Source: JALZKA01 sp963786495
GTDB taxonomy: Bacteria > Actinomycetota > Thermoleophilia > Solirubrobacterales > 70-9
DNA: 64,000 bases
Direction: 5' to 3'
NCBI GenBank assembly: GCA_963786495.1
Contig: CAWAZL010000002.1
Coordinates: 248,001 to 312,000, forward strand
In this document: piece after piece, positions 17,470 through 26,584 of the stretch
Layout of the letters: every line of letters starts with the position of its first letter
Position numbering within the stretch: position 1 is the first letter of the stretch
Position numbers and translations under genes: made by a program
The notes under the pieces: generated by a model
What the model was told of the DNA's origin: nothing
Seen by the model: only the letters and a program-made list of their open reading frames with translations
Database searches by the model: none

Positions 17470-17805
17470 CAACGAGAGCGAATCGACCGGGCCTTCGGCG
17501 CATTGGCAGACCCCACGCGCCGAGCCGTGCTCGACCGGCTGGCTGCCGGCGACGCGACGATCACCGAGCTCGCGGCGCCCTTCGGCATGTCCCTGACGGG
17601 CATGAAGAAGCACGTCGCGGTCCTCGAGGACGCCGGCTTGGTCGCAACCGAGAAGGTCGGGCGCCAGCGCTTGTGCTCAATCGATCCCGCCGGGCCAGAC
17701 CCGGCCCAGTGGTGGATCGAGCGGCACCGCGATGCGCTCGAAGGCCGACTTGACCGCCTCGGAGAGCTGTTGGAAAATCAACAACCGGAAGGAGTCAGTA
17801 AATGA
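17458..17805 (+). CDS. ArsR/SmtB family transcriptional repressor
   Basis: Winged-helix regulator of 115 residues: FGALADPTRRAVLDRL, recognition region FGMSLTGMKKHVAVLEDAGLV and wing KVGRQRLCSIDPA. No metal-binding Cys pair of the classical arsenic sensors is visible. It belongs to the subgroup that pairs with SRPBCC/AHSA1 genes, and its stop overlaps the start of such a gene (ATGA). Probably regulates its own operon through the palindrome at its start codon. Confidence 0.88.
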   Translation: MVQYQRERIDRAFGALADPTRRAVLDRLAAGDATITELAAPFGMSLTGMKKHVAVLEDAGLVATEKVGRQRLCSIDPAGPDPAQWWIERHRDALEGRLDRLGELLENQQPEGVSK

Positions 17806-18671
17806 CTGACACAGCACAGAGCGGAAAGCTCACCGTCGAGGCCGTCGGCGAGCGCCAGATCAGGGGCGAGCGGATCTTCAACGCCCCGCGCGAGAAGGTC
17901 TACAAGGCGATGACGGATCCCGAGCTGATCCCCAAGTGGTGGGGCCGGCACAAGGACACGACCATCGTCGAGGAGCTCGACGTGAGAGTGGGCGGTCGCT
18001 GGCGCTTCGTCTCCGACGGGCCTGACGGTGCGCACGGGTTCAGCGGCGTGTACCGCGAGCTCGACGAGCCGACGCGCGTCGTCCAGACGTTCGAGTGGGA
18101 CGGCATGCCCGGCTACATCTCGGTCGACGCGATGGACCTCGAGGACCTGGGTGACGGCCGCACGCGCGTCATCTCGATCTCGACCTTCCACTTCGCCGAG
18201 GAGCGCGACGGCATGCTCTCCTCCGGGATGGAGATCGGCATGGGCGAGACGTACGACCGCCTCGAGGAGCTGCTGGAGAGCCTTCAGGGCTTACTTGCGG
18301 CCGGGCACGAACTCGGGCACGTCCAGCTCGAGGTCGCGCGGGCGCGATTCGAACTCCTTGGCCGTACCGGCGCGGCGCTCTGGTGGGCGCCGCGTCGAGG
18401 TCGATGTGGTTCCTGCCTCGCGCTTCATCGACGCGGAGCCATCGGCCTTGCGCCCGCGGCCGTCGAAACGCGTGGCGATCACGGTGACCCACACTTGATC
18501 GTTCAGCGATTCGTCGATGTTGGCGCCGAAGATGATGTTGGCGTCGGGATGCGCGGCCTCCTGGACGACCTTGGCAGCGTCCGAGACCTCGAGCAGGGTC
18601 AGGTCCTCTCCTGCGGTGATGGAGAGCAGGATCGAGCGTGCTCCGGTGACCGAAGTCTCGAGGAGAGGTGA
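17802..18671 (+). CDS. SRPBCC (AHSA1-like) protein with antisense run-on
   Basis: The first 163 residues are a complete AHSA1/START-like domain: RIFNAPREKVYKAMTDPELIPKWWG, VGGRWRF, FSGVYRELDEPTRVVQTF, and the closing helix GMGETYDRLEELLESL. These proteins bind hydrophobic ligands. Normally the frame should stop near 18290, but it continues for about 125 more codons antisense to the 3' end of ftsZ. The extra peptide has no recognisable domain and is Gly/Arg/Leu-rich, so it is either a lost stop through an indel or an unusual run-on. Translationally coupled to arsR. Confidence 0.75.
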   Translation: MTDTAQSGKLTVEAVGERQIRGERIFNAPREKVYKAMTDPELIPKWWGRHKDTTIVEELDVRVGGRWRFVSDGPDGAHGFSGVYRELDEPTRVVQTFEWDGMPGYISVDAMDLEDLGDGRTRVISISTFHFAEERDGMLSSGMEIGMGETYDRLEELLESLQGLLAAGHELGHVQLEVARARFELLGRTGAALWWAPRRGRCGSCLALHRRGAIGLAPAAVETRGDHGDPHLIVQRFVDVGAEDDVGVGMRGLLDDLGSVRDLEQGQVLSCGDGEQDRACSGDRSLEER

Positions 18672-19795
18672 CGAGACCGCCTTTTCTGCCGCGGTGACGG
18701 CGCGGTTGTCGCCCGCGCCCATGCCGATGCCCAGGAGCGCCTGGCCGGCGTCCCGCATCGTCGTGCGCACGTCGGCGAAGTCGAGGTTGATCAGGCCGGG
18801 AAGGGTGATCAGCTCGGAGATGCCCTGCACGCCTTGGCGCAGGACGTCGTCGGCGACCTGGAAGGCCTCGATCATCGTCGTGTTCGTCGCGAGTACCGAG
18901 AGAAGCTTCTCGTTCGGCACCACGATCAGTGTGTCGACCTCGGAAGCGAGGGCGTCCACCCCATCGTCTGCCTGCGAGGCGCGACGGGTGCCCTCGAAGC
19001 GGAACGGCTTGGTGACGATGCCGACCGTCAGCGCGCCGACGTCACGCGCAAGGCGAGCGACGACTGGAGCGGCACCGGTTCCCGTGCCTCCGCCGGCGCC
19101 CGCGGCCACGAAGACCATGTCGGAGCCCTTGAGGAGGCGCTTGATCTTGTCCTGTTCCTCGAAGGCGGAGCGGTAGCCGAGCTCGGGGTTCGAGCCGGCG
19201 CCCAGGCCGCGGCTGGCGCCCGTGCCGAGATGCACGGTCACGTCGGCCAGCGACTGCTGCAGCGACTGAAGGTCGGTATTGATCGCCATGAACTCGACGC
19301 CGGGGATCCCGGCCTCGACCATGCGGTTGACCGCGTTCACGCCGGCGCCGCCGACGCCAACCACCCGGATCACCGGGGTGTGGGGACCGGTCTCCTCGTA
19401 GCTGCGCGAGTAATCGGGCTCATCGCGGCCGTACAGCGCCCCGGAAGGCTCAGCGTCCTCGGCAAAGATCCTGGACAAGCGCTCCTTGGCGCCGGGCGCG
19501 GTCGAGCTCTCGGCGACCGGGTCGTCGTCCTCGACATCGAAGATCGGCGTGCGGGACAGGTGCTCTCTCCGGCTCGGGCTCACGCCGCGCGGGCTCGGGC
19601 TCGGGCTCGTACTCAGGCTCGGGCTCGCGCGCCTCGGGCTCAGGCACCGCGGGCATCGTCGCGCGTCTCGTCCTCGCGATCGTCACGGCGCGGCGGCAGT
19701 GCCGGCGCTTCGGGCGGATCCTGGGGAGCCTCGGTCGAGCGGAAGAGGTCCGCGAGTGGCCCCTCCCTCATGCTTGCCCTCTTACGTCGCGCCAT
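18291..19795 (-). CDS. ftsZ: Cell division protein FtsZ with long acidic N-terminal extension
   Basis: Tubulin-like GTPase that forms the division ring. The core has VVGVGGAGVNAVNRM, the tubulin signature GGGTGTGAAP, the T7 catalytic loop NLDFADVR and the C-terminal conserved peptide LDVPEFVPGRK that binds FtsA/SepF-type partners. The core frame is open from 19583, but coding signal continues upstream in other frames: MARRKRASMREGPLADLFRSTE from ATG 19795 (or 19771), then Pro-Glu repeats (EPEPEYEPEPEP), joining the core through EHLSRTPIFDVE. Two indels (near 19650 and 19570) are needed. The whole would be about 500 residues with about 140 before the core. It overlaps the end of parA by 14 bp. 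Confidence 0.9.
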
Positions 19796-21047
19796 GAGCC
19801 AAAACCTCCTTGGCGAGCTCCCGGTAGTAGTCCGCGGCGTTCGACTGCGGATCGTACTTCAGGACGCTGGCGCCGCGCACCGGTGCCTCCGCGAACTTGA
19901 TCGCCTTGCGGATTCTGGACTTGAAGACCAGATCGCCGAAGTTCTCCTCCAGGAGCTCCACAGCCTCCTTGGCGTGGACGGTCCGCGAGTCCAGCATCGT
20001 GGGCAGGATGCCTTCGACCTGGACCTTCGGGTTGAGGTTCTCGCGGATCATCTCGAGCGTGTTCTGGAGCTGCATCAGCCCGCGCATGGAGAGGTACTCG
20101 CACTGGACCGGCACGACCACGCTGTTCGAAGCGGTGAGCGCGTTCACGGTCAGGAGCCCCAGGCTCGGCGGCGTGTCGATGCAGACGAAGTCGTAGTCGT
20201 TCTCGACCCCGCGAATCGCCTTCTCGAGCGAGCGCTCGCGGCCGATCTGGGTCGACATCGCGATCTCCGCGCCGGCAAGGTCGATCGAAGCGACGGCGAT
20301 ATCGATCTCACGCTTCTGGATCACGTCCGTCAGCGGGATGTGGTGGACGAGCACGTCGTACATCGACTTCTCGACCTTGTCGGGGTCGATGCCCTGGCTC
20401 ATTGTCAGGTTGCCCTGAGGGTCCAGGTCGATGCAGAGCACGCGGTGGCCCATCTCTGAGAGCGCGACGGCAAGGTTCAGCGTGGTCGTCGTCTTGGCGA
20501 CGCCGCCCTTCTGGTTCGCGAAGGACATCACCTTGGCGGTGCCGACCGGCCGTTCGGCCTCGGACTCGTTCAGGTTCGGCACCCCGGCGCTGATCGCGCC
20601 GCGGCGCGGCGAGAGCGCGTCCTCGAAGTTGATTCGGTCGGCGTCGGGGTCGGCGACGACTCGTGGGGTCGGCGGCTCGTCGACCACTCGGCGTGGGACG
20701 CAGCGGCGACTGAGGGGTCAGGCACCTCGTCGTCTGGCAGGGCTCGGCAGCCTCGGCGGCGTCGGAGCCAGACCCCGCGCTCGGTCCTTCGCCTCGGCGG
20801 CGTCGGTGCCGGGCACCGCGCTCGGTCCTTCGACCTCGGCCGAGCCGGACTCCTCTGCGGCTTCCAGCTCTTCGACGACGTCTGTCGCAGCCTCCGCCTC
20901 GGGCTCGCGCTCTGGCACGAGCTCCCCAAGCTCGGCGAGTTCGGCGCCGAGGTCGGCGTCATGCGTGGATTCGCGGCCCGCGGTCGCCGGACCATGTCCG
21001 CCGCCGTTTCCGCCCGAGTGGCGAGATGCACGATTAAAAAGACCCAT
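19782..21047 (-). CDS. parA: ParA/Soj-type ATPase, probably with an acidic N-terminal extension
   Basis: Deviant Walker A ATPase of the ParA/MinD superfamily that positions DNA or protein cargo. The 301-residue open frame from 20687 holds FANQKGGVAKTTTTLNLA, LCIDLDPQGNLT, IDTPPSLGLLTVNAL and the DSRTVHAKEAVELLEENF stretch typical of chromosomal ParA. Upstream, a same-strand frame from ATG 21047 (MGLFNRASRHSGG) encodes about 100 acidic residues (PEREPEAEAATDVVEELEAAEE) and seems to join through short frames between 20690 and 20750 after two indels. No parB or parS was found. It is upstream of and overlaps ftsZ. Confidence 0.82.
20751..20832. repeat. Tandem 41-bp repeat carrying palindrome variants
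   Basis: Units 20751-20791 and 20792-20832 differ almost only in their centre: the first has GGAGCCAGACCCC (degenerate family A), the second GGTGCCGGGCACC (family B). Both continue with GCGCTCGGTCCTTCG. A hybrid GAGGGGTCAGGCACCTC lies 23 bp to the left (20712-20728) and supplies a TGA stop in the parA extension frame. Confidence 0.75.
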
Positions 21048-21121
21048 ACGCTCGCGACTATTCGCACCTGCGAGGGGCTTTCCTTCTCGTGAAACAGGAA
21101 GGGCGCGTGAAAGGATCGGTG

Positions 21122-22044
21122 GGTGAAGGACCTCTTGGAGAAGCGGCTCGTGGTCGTCACGGGCAAGGGGGGCGTCGGCAAATCGACGGTCGCGCTCGCC
21201 CTGGGATGAAGGCGGCCGAGCGCGGGCGGCGCACGATCGTCTGCGAAGTCTCCTCCCAGGAGCGCATCTCGCAAGCGTTTCACCGCGCCAACGTCGGCTT
21301 CTCCGAGACCGAACTCCAGCCGAACCTCTTCGCGATCTCGATCGACCCGGACGAGGCTATGCGCGAGTACGTGCTGCTCGCGCTCAAGGTGAGAGCAATG
21401 CGCGACCTCCTCTTCCGCTCGAAGCTCTTCACGTATCTGGCGGCCGCTACCCCCGGCCTCCGGGAGCTCGTGACGATCGGCAAGGTGTGGGAGCTCGCGC
21501 TAGACCAGCGGAAGGTCAAGTCGGCGAAGCCGTATGACCTGGTGATCCTTGACGCTCCCGCGACAGGCCATGGCGTCGGCTTTCTCCAGACGCCAAAGAC
21601 GTTCGCGAACGTGGCGCGCGTCGGTCCGATCGCGACCCAGGCCGAGACCCTGCACAAGTTCATCACCAACCACCGCAAGACCGGCGTAGCGATCGTGGCC
21701 CTGCCCGAGGAGATGCCCGTGAACGAGACCGCGTCACTCGAGCGGGACCTCACACGCACTGTGGGCGTGGCGGTGGACCGGATCTTCATGAACGGGCTCT
21801 ACCCCGAGAGATTCACCACGGGCGACGATGACGCCTTGACAGATGGCCTCGGCAAGCTCGACAGGCCCACCGAGCGACGCGGTCGCCGCGGCGCTCGCCG
21901 TGAGCCGCCGCGCCGCTGCGCAGCGCAGGCAGCTCGCCCGGCTGGATGGCATCACCCGCGCGCCCGATAACCACCCTGCCGTTCCTGTTCAAGCCGGAGC
22001 TCGAGGCCGATGAGCTCCGCGAGCTCGTGGCGGTGATCCCGTGA
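21122..22044 (+). CDS. ArsA/Get3-like ATPase, first of a pair (Rv3679/BagA-like), frameshifted
   Basis: P-loop ATPase of the arsenite-pump/Get3 family. From GTG 21122 the frame reads KRLVVVTGKGGVGKSTVALAL and meets TGA at 21206; the protein resumes one base out as MKAAERGRRTIVCEVSSQERI and continues through DLVILDAPATGHGVGFL to about 21850. The C-terminal end LPFLFKPELEADELRELVAVIP is again in another frame, with stop 22042-22044. About three indels. The paired, adjacent arrangement with a second ATPase matches actinobacterial Rv3679-Rv3680, implicated in glycerol/anion handling. Cytosolic. Cargo unknown. Confidence 0.8.
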
Positions 22045-23174
22045 CATCGGTCGCCGACCTGGTCCGTGACAAGCGCGTCCTGATCTGCGCCGGGCCTGGC
22101 GGCGTCGGAAAGACCACTACATCAGCCGCGATTGCAGCCGGCATGGCGGCCCGCGGCCTGAAGGTGGCCGTCCTGACGATCGACCCCGCCAAGCGCTTGG
22201 CGGACTCACTCGGCCTGCCCGAGCTCGGCAACGTCGAGCGACAGGTCGACCCGGCGCTCTTCACGAAAGCCGGCTCGGATCCCGGCAGCGGCGAGCTCTG
22301 GGCGATGATGCTCGACTCCAAGGCGACGTTCGACGATGTCGTCGAGAAAAACGCTCCCGACGAGGAGACCCGGGACGCCGTGCTCTCAAACCGCATCTAC
22401 AAAGAGCTCTCCTCCGCTCTCGCCGGCTCCCAGGAGTACATGGCGATGGAGAAGCTCTACGAGATCTGGTCGGAGGACCGCTACGACCTCCTCATCCTGG
22501 ACACACCGCCCTCGCGGAACGCCCTGGACTTCCTGGAGGCGCCGAACCGCCTGCTCCAGTTCATCGAGGGGCGTTCGCTTCAGGTCTTCTTGGCGCCGAC
22601 CGGGCTTTGCGGCCAAGGTCGCCGGCCGCGGCACCTCGATGATGTTCTCGATCTTGAGAAGGATCACGGGCGTCGACCTCCTTCAGGACCTCTCTGAGTT
22701 CTTCGGCTCGTTCTCGGGCATGGTCGGCGGCTTCACGCGAGCGGGCGGCGAAGGTGAACGAGCTCCTCGCGGACGAGCACAGTGCCTTCGTAGTCGTGTG
22801 CGGGCCGCAGTCCGAGACGATCGCCGAGGCCGTCGTACTTCCGCGGCAAGCTGGCCGAGCAGAAGCTGCCCTTCGGCGGAGCGATCGTGAACAAGGTCCA
22901 TCGGGCCGGTGGAACGCTTCCGGGTGGCGCGGCCGCAGAGCTCCGTGACGCCCTCGGCGACGACCTGGGCGACCGCGTGGCCGCCAACTACGAGGACTAC
23001 CGCCTCCTGGCCGAGCGCGACCGCCGCAACATCGAGCGCCTGGCCGAGGAGCTGGGGACGAGCGCGATCATCGAGGTGCCCTACCTGGACGACGACGTCC
23101 ACGACCTGGCGGGGCTCATGGAGGTGAATCGCTACCTGTTCGGCCAGGACGTGCCTAAGGTGGACTCAGAATGA
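22041..23174 (+). CDS. ArsA/Get3-like ATPase, second of a pair (Rv3680/BagB-like), frameshifted
   Basis: GTG start overlapping the stop of the first ATPase (GTGA). Shows VLICAGPGGVGKTTTSAAIA, VLTIDPAKRLADSLGL, ALAGSQEYMAMEKLYEI and LILDTPPSRNALDFLEAP, which align well with Rv3680 as I recall it. After about 22605 the protein continues in other frames (FAAKVAGRGTSMMFSI, VNELLADEHSAFVVV, LAEQKLPFGGAIVNKVH) with indels near 22605, 22740 and 22840, ending DVPKVDSE at 23174. The complete protein would be about 378 residues. Probably forms a heterodimer with its neighbour. Confidence 0.82.
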
Positions 23175-24109
23175 GCGGCTGGAGCCAAAAGGACATCCCT
23201 TCGCAGGCGGGGCGCACCTGGGCAGTCACGGGCGCGAACAGCGGCATCGGGCTCGTCACCGCCAGGGAGCTGGCCCGTGCGGGCGCCACGGTCATCCTGG
23301 GTTGCCGCGACCCGGAGCGCGGCCAGCGCGCCCTGGAAGACGTATCGCGGGCCGCGAGCGGCCCCGATCCCCAGCTCGTCCGGCTCGACCTCGCTGACCT
23401 CGGTTCCGTTCGCGACTTCGCGAGCGTCGTCTCCGAATCGGTCGAATCACTCGACGGCTTGGTGAACAACGCCGGGGTCATGGCGCCTCCGCGCGAAGAG
23501 ACGGCGGACGGGTTCGAGCTCCAGTTCGGCACCAACCACCTGGGCCACTTCGCCCTGACGGGCCTCTTGCTCGATCGCCTCATGGCAGGCGATGATGAGG
23601 CGCGCGTGGTCACGGTGTCGTCGATGGCTCACCGGACCGGCTCGATGGACTGGGACGACCTGCAGGGCGAGAAGAGCTACTCCCGCTGGGGCCGCTACGG
23701 GCAGTCGAAGCTCTCCAACCTGCTGTTCGCCAACGAGCTTGGGCGGCGGTCGGCGGCAGGCGGATGGGGAATCACCAGCGCCGCGGCACATCCCGGCTAC
23801 GCGGCCACCCACCTCCAGTCGTCAGGACCCGGGATCGGCGGCGGGCTCGTGAGCTTTTTGAACGTGACGGCCGCCCGCCTCGGCAACCTCGTGATCGCTC
23901 AGTCCGATGAGATGGGCGCCCTGCCGACGCTTTACGCGGCGACCGTTCCCGAGGTGACGTCAGGCGCCTACTTCGGGCCCTCCGGCGTCGGCGAGGCGCG
24001 CGGGCATCCCAAGCTCGTCGGCTCCACGCGAGCCTCGCGCTCCGAGGAGGACGCGCAGCGGCTCTGGGAGATCTCGGAAGAGCTGACCGGCGTCAGCTAC
24101 CCGAGCTAG
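23171..24109 (+). CDS. Short-chain dehydrogenase/reductase (retinol dehydrogenase-like)
   Basis: Classical SDR of 312 residues: cofactor loop TGANSGIG, NNAG motif (VNNAGVMAPP), LGHFALTGLLL helix, catalytic Ser in VTVSSMAH and YxxxK as YGQSKLSN. Of the WW-domain oxidoreductase/retinol dehydrogenase type with a C-terminal extension. Its start overlaps the stop of the ATPase gene by 4 bp, so it is the third gene of that operon. Its stop overlaps the stop of the convergent unknown gene (GCTAGC). Confidence 0.85.
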   Translation: MSGWSQKDIPSQAGRTWAVTGANSGIGLVTARELARAGATVILGCRDPERGQRALEDVSRAASGPDPQLVRLDLADLGSVRDFASVVSESVESLDGLVNNAGVMAPPREETADGFELQFGTNHLGHFALTGLLLDRLMAGDDEARVVTVSSMAHRTGSMDWDDLQGEKSYSRWGRYGQSKLSNLLFANELGRRSAAGGWGITSAAAHPGYAATHLQSSGPGIGGGLVSFLNVTAARLGNLVIAQSDEMGALPTLYAATVPEVTSGAYFGPSGVGEARGHPKLVGSTRASRSEEDAQRLWEISEELTGVSYPS

Positions 24110-26045
24110 CCGGCGTCTTCGTCCGTGTCGATCTGAGCTCTGCGCTTGCGGTCATAGCCGACGTCGGGGTCGACCACTCGGTGGTCTCGGGACGCGGGAA
24201 GAGGAAGGAGACACGGCTCGCCACTTCCTTGCGGTGGTTGTCGGAGTCGGCGATCAGCGCGGCAACAGGGCCGTCGTCGGGGACGGCACGAAGGATCCGC
24301 ACCTCGCCCTCGGGCTCAGGCTCGGTCACCGGCTCGGGCTCCTCGTCCCTGGCCCCGAAGTGCGACTCCATGCCGGGCTCGCGCTCGGGCAGGGCAAAGC
24401 GCGGCTCGCGGTCCGGCTCGCGCTCGGTGCGCGGCGCGGGCTCCGACCACTCGAAGGCGGGGTCGACGCCCGGCGCAAGGTGCTCGTGGATCAGGTTCTC
24501 GGCGCGGACGAACTTCGGGCCTGTCCGGCTCCGGGCTCATCGACACGGCTCGTCCGGCGACAGCGGGTCAGCCTCGTTCCTCCGGCTCGTAGCTCGGTCG
24601 ATGGGGTCAGACCCTGCGCTCGGCTCTTCGAACGGTCGATTCCTCGACGCAAAGGAGACTCTCGAATCGAGCTGGTCGGCAAGTTCTGCCTCACGCATCG
24701 CGGCGCCCCATTCCGCGGTCTCGCCGCGGTCGGCATCGGTTCCTTCGCCAACGCGAAGGCCGTCGCCGAGGAGGATCTCGTCGGCGGTTGTCCGGAGCTC
24801 CGTGCCCAGGTGTCCGAGGGACGCATCGCGAAGGATGGCGCGTGTCATGTCCTCGACCTCGGCTGCGACGTCGGCCGGCAGATGCGGATCGCCGCCGATC
24901 GCCGGCTCGCCCGACCAGAGCTCGCGCTCGAGCGCGATCGCCCGGTCGATGACGGCCTTGACCGCCGTGCGGCTGTCTGGCTCGGCGTGAGCGACGCGAC
25001 TCGCATGGACATGCTGAGAGAGGCGGGACCGCCGCCCTCGAGCAGGAAGCGAAGGGTCAGGAGGTAGTCGTTGAGCGCCTCGAGGGTGACCGGGCGCTCG
25101 AGGCCTGCCTCGAAACGCGAGACCGCGCGGGACGAGGATCGCGCGCGAAGCCTCCCTGGCACCGCGAGTCATCCGGTGGAAGGGAGTCGAGGTGTTAGCA
25201 AGGCCGCGTGAGAGCGCCGCGAGGTCGCCGAGCTCGGTGTCCGCCAGGCGGTAGCCACCCGGGCGGGGGCGTCCCGCGCCCGTGGAGACCCGGCGCCAGC
25301 GGTCGCCGCCGGCCTTGACCCAGGCGTGCGGGCCCAGGGCGACGCCGCCGGTCTTGAACAGGCGAAGCGTGGTGACGACCTGCTTGAAGGCGGCGACCGC
25401 GCGGATGCCGGTGTTGCTCTCGTCGTCCTCGGCGCCGATCGAGTCGATGCGTGCGACGACCAGGAACGAAGGCTCCCACGAAGCTCCGCCCATGCCGTCC
25501 ATGCCACGCGCTTCGGTCGGTACGTCGACGGTGTCGGAGCGGACGATGGTCGCGCCGGCCAGCTCAAGCTTTTCGACCTCCATCTGGAACCCGCGAAGCG
25601 GGACCGCGATCTCAACCTCGCCGTAGGAGACCTCACCGCAATCGAGCAGCTCCTCGATCGTCTCGGTCAGGCGGAGCGTCGTCCAGGGTGAAGTCGGTGG
25701 AGCCCTGCCAGAGGCGACAGAGAAAGACCACGCCCGCCAACTCGGCGCGGCGGCGGCTGTCGGCGGGTACGGGCACGCCCATCTCCTCCAGGTAGGAGGT
25801 CGCAAGGCCGTCGGACTCGAGCGCGGCGCAAGTGGTGCCGTAGGAATCCAGGGCAGCAAGCTGCGACGCGTTGTCGCGGATGAACGCGCGACGTCTGCGG
25901 CACATACTCCGCCAAGCGGCGACCCCGCTCCTGACTCACGCACCTCGTAAGGCACCTCTACCCCCGAAGCCAGGAGGTCCCGAAGGAGCAACGCGGCATC
26001 GCCAGCCATCGTTTTCAGCCCCTCACGGAGCACCAAGTCACGCAT
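24106..26045 (-). CDS. Unknown protein, about 640 residues, multiply frameshifted
   Basis: I do not recognise this family. Following the minus strand across frames gives a protein that starts MRDLVLREGLKTMAGDAALLLRDL, continues as FIRDNASQLAALDSYGTTC, LTETIEELLDCGEVSYGEVE, VARIDSIGAEDDESNTGIRAVAAFKQ, LNDYLLTLRFLLEGGG, FSRTAVKAVIDRAIALERELWSG-like helix, and ends with acidic, Pro-Glu-rich linkers (EEPEPVTEPEPEGE) and VGYDRKRRAQIDTDEDAG. The pattern of helices plus disordered acidic linker suggests a soluble, perhaps multimeric protein. A family A palindrome (24603-24614) is read in frame as GSDP. At least five indels. Confidence 0.5.
24603..24614. repeat. Palindrome family A copy, GGGGTCAGACCC
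   Basis: GGGGTCAGACCCT within the unknown gene, read on the minus strand as in-frame GSDP. It is followed by GCGCTCGGCTCTTCG, nearly the same flank as the copies at 20764 and 20805. Confidence 0.75.
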
Positions 26046-26121
26046 GGCTGAGGGATTCTGCTGAAGCGCGCGGCGCTCCTGCCTGCAACGGCGCTTGCAG
26101 CGCCTGCGGCTCAGGCCGGAA

Positions 26122-26452
26122 CTAGGCGGCTGCGGGCTGACGCTTGTCGGCGTCGAGCCATGCTTGGCCGTACGAGCGCATGTCGTCGATGAGCGGCACA
26201 AGCGCCTCGCCCTTGTCCGTCAGCGCGTACTCGACACGCGGCGGGACCTCGGGGTAGGTATGGCGCTCGACGACGCCGTGCTCCTCGAGGCAGCGAAGCC
26301 GGAGCGAGAGCGTCCGCGGGCTGATCCCGGCGAGCGAGCGCTCGAGCTCGCAAAAGCGCTTGGAGCCCTCCCGCGAGGTCGCGAATTACGAGGAGGGTCC
26401 ACTTGCCGGAGATGATCTCGGCGGTTCTACAGACGGGGCAAGTGGTGTCCAT
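26122..26452 (-). CDS. HxlR family transcriptional regulator, one frameshift
   Basis: Winged-helix regulator of about 110 residues. It begins MDTTCPVCRTAEIISGKWTL, with the single-Cys N-terminus typical of thiol- or quinone-sensing HxlR proteins (here two Cys in CPVC), then after an indel near 26383 continues KRFCELERSLAGISPRTLSL, LRCLEEHGVVERHTYPE and VPPRVEYALTDKGEAL to TAG at 26122-26124. ATG 26452 or the upstream ATG 26461 could be used. An inverted repeat overlapping a TATAAT box lies upstream. Confidence 0.8.
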
Positions 26453-26522
26453 TTTTCCCATGCTTGCCAGGTGAGGCATCGCCGGCCTCGAATACCGGTT
26501 CTCTCGCGACCCGGCGAGCTGG

Positions 26523-26556
26523 ATTATAGCCAACGCTTCAGATTGTGAAGCGTTGG
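26523..26556 (-). promoter_or_regulatory. Promoter and likely operator of the HxlR gene
   Basis: On the minus strand TATAAT (26528-26523) follows a perfect 11-bp inverted repeat CCAACGCTTCA-GATTG-TGAAGCGTTGG (26530-26556), which covers the -35/spacer region. About 70 bp upstream of the start codon. Fits autorepression. Confidence 0.55.
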
Positions 26557-26584
26557 GCATGCGGGGAACTTCCGGCGGATTTGC

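Noticed and set aside
18834..20459. Plus-strand ORF of 541 codons antisense to ftsZ and parA
   Set aside because: Composition typical of high-GC antisense frames and no recognisable motif; ftsZ and parA are certain.
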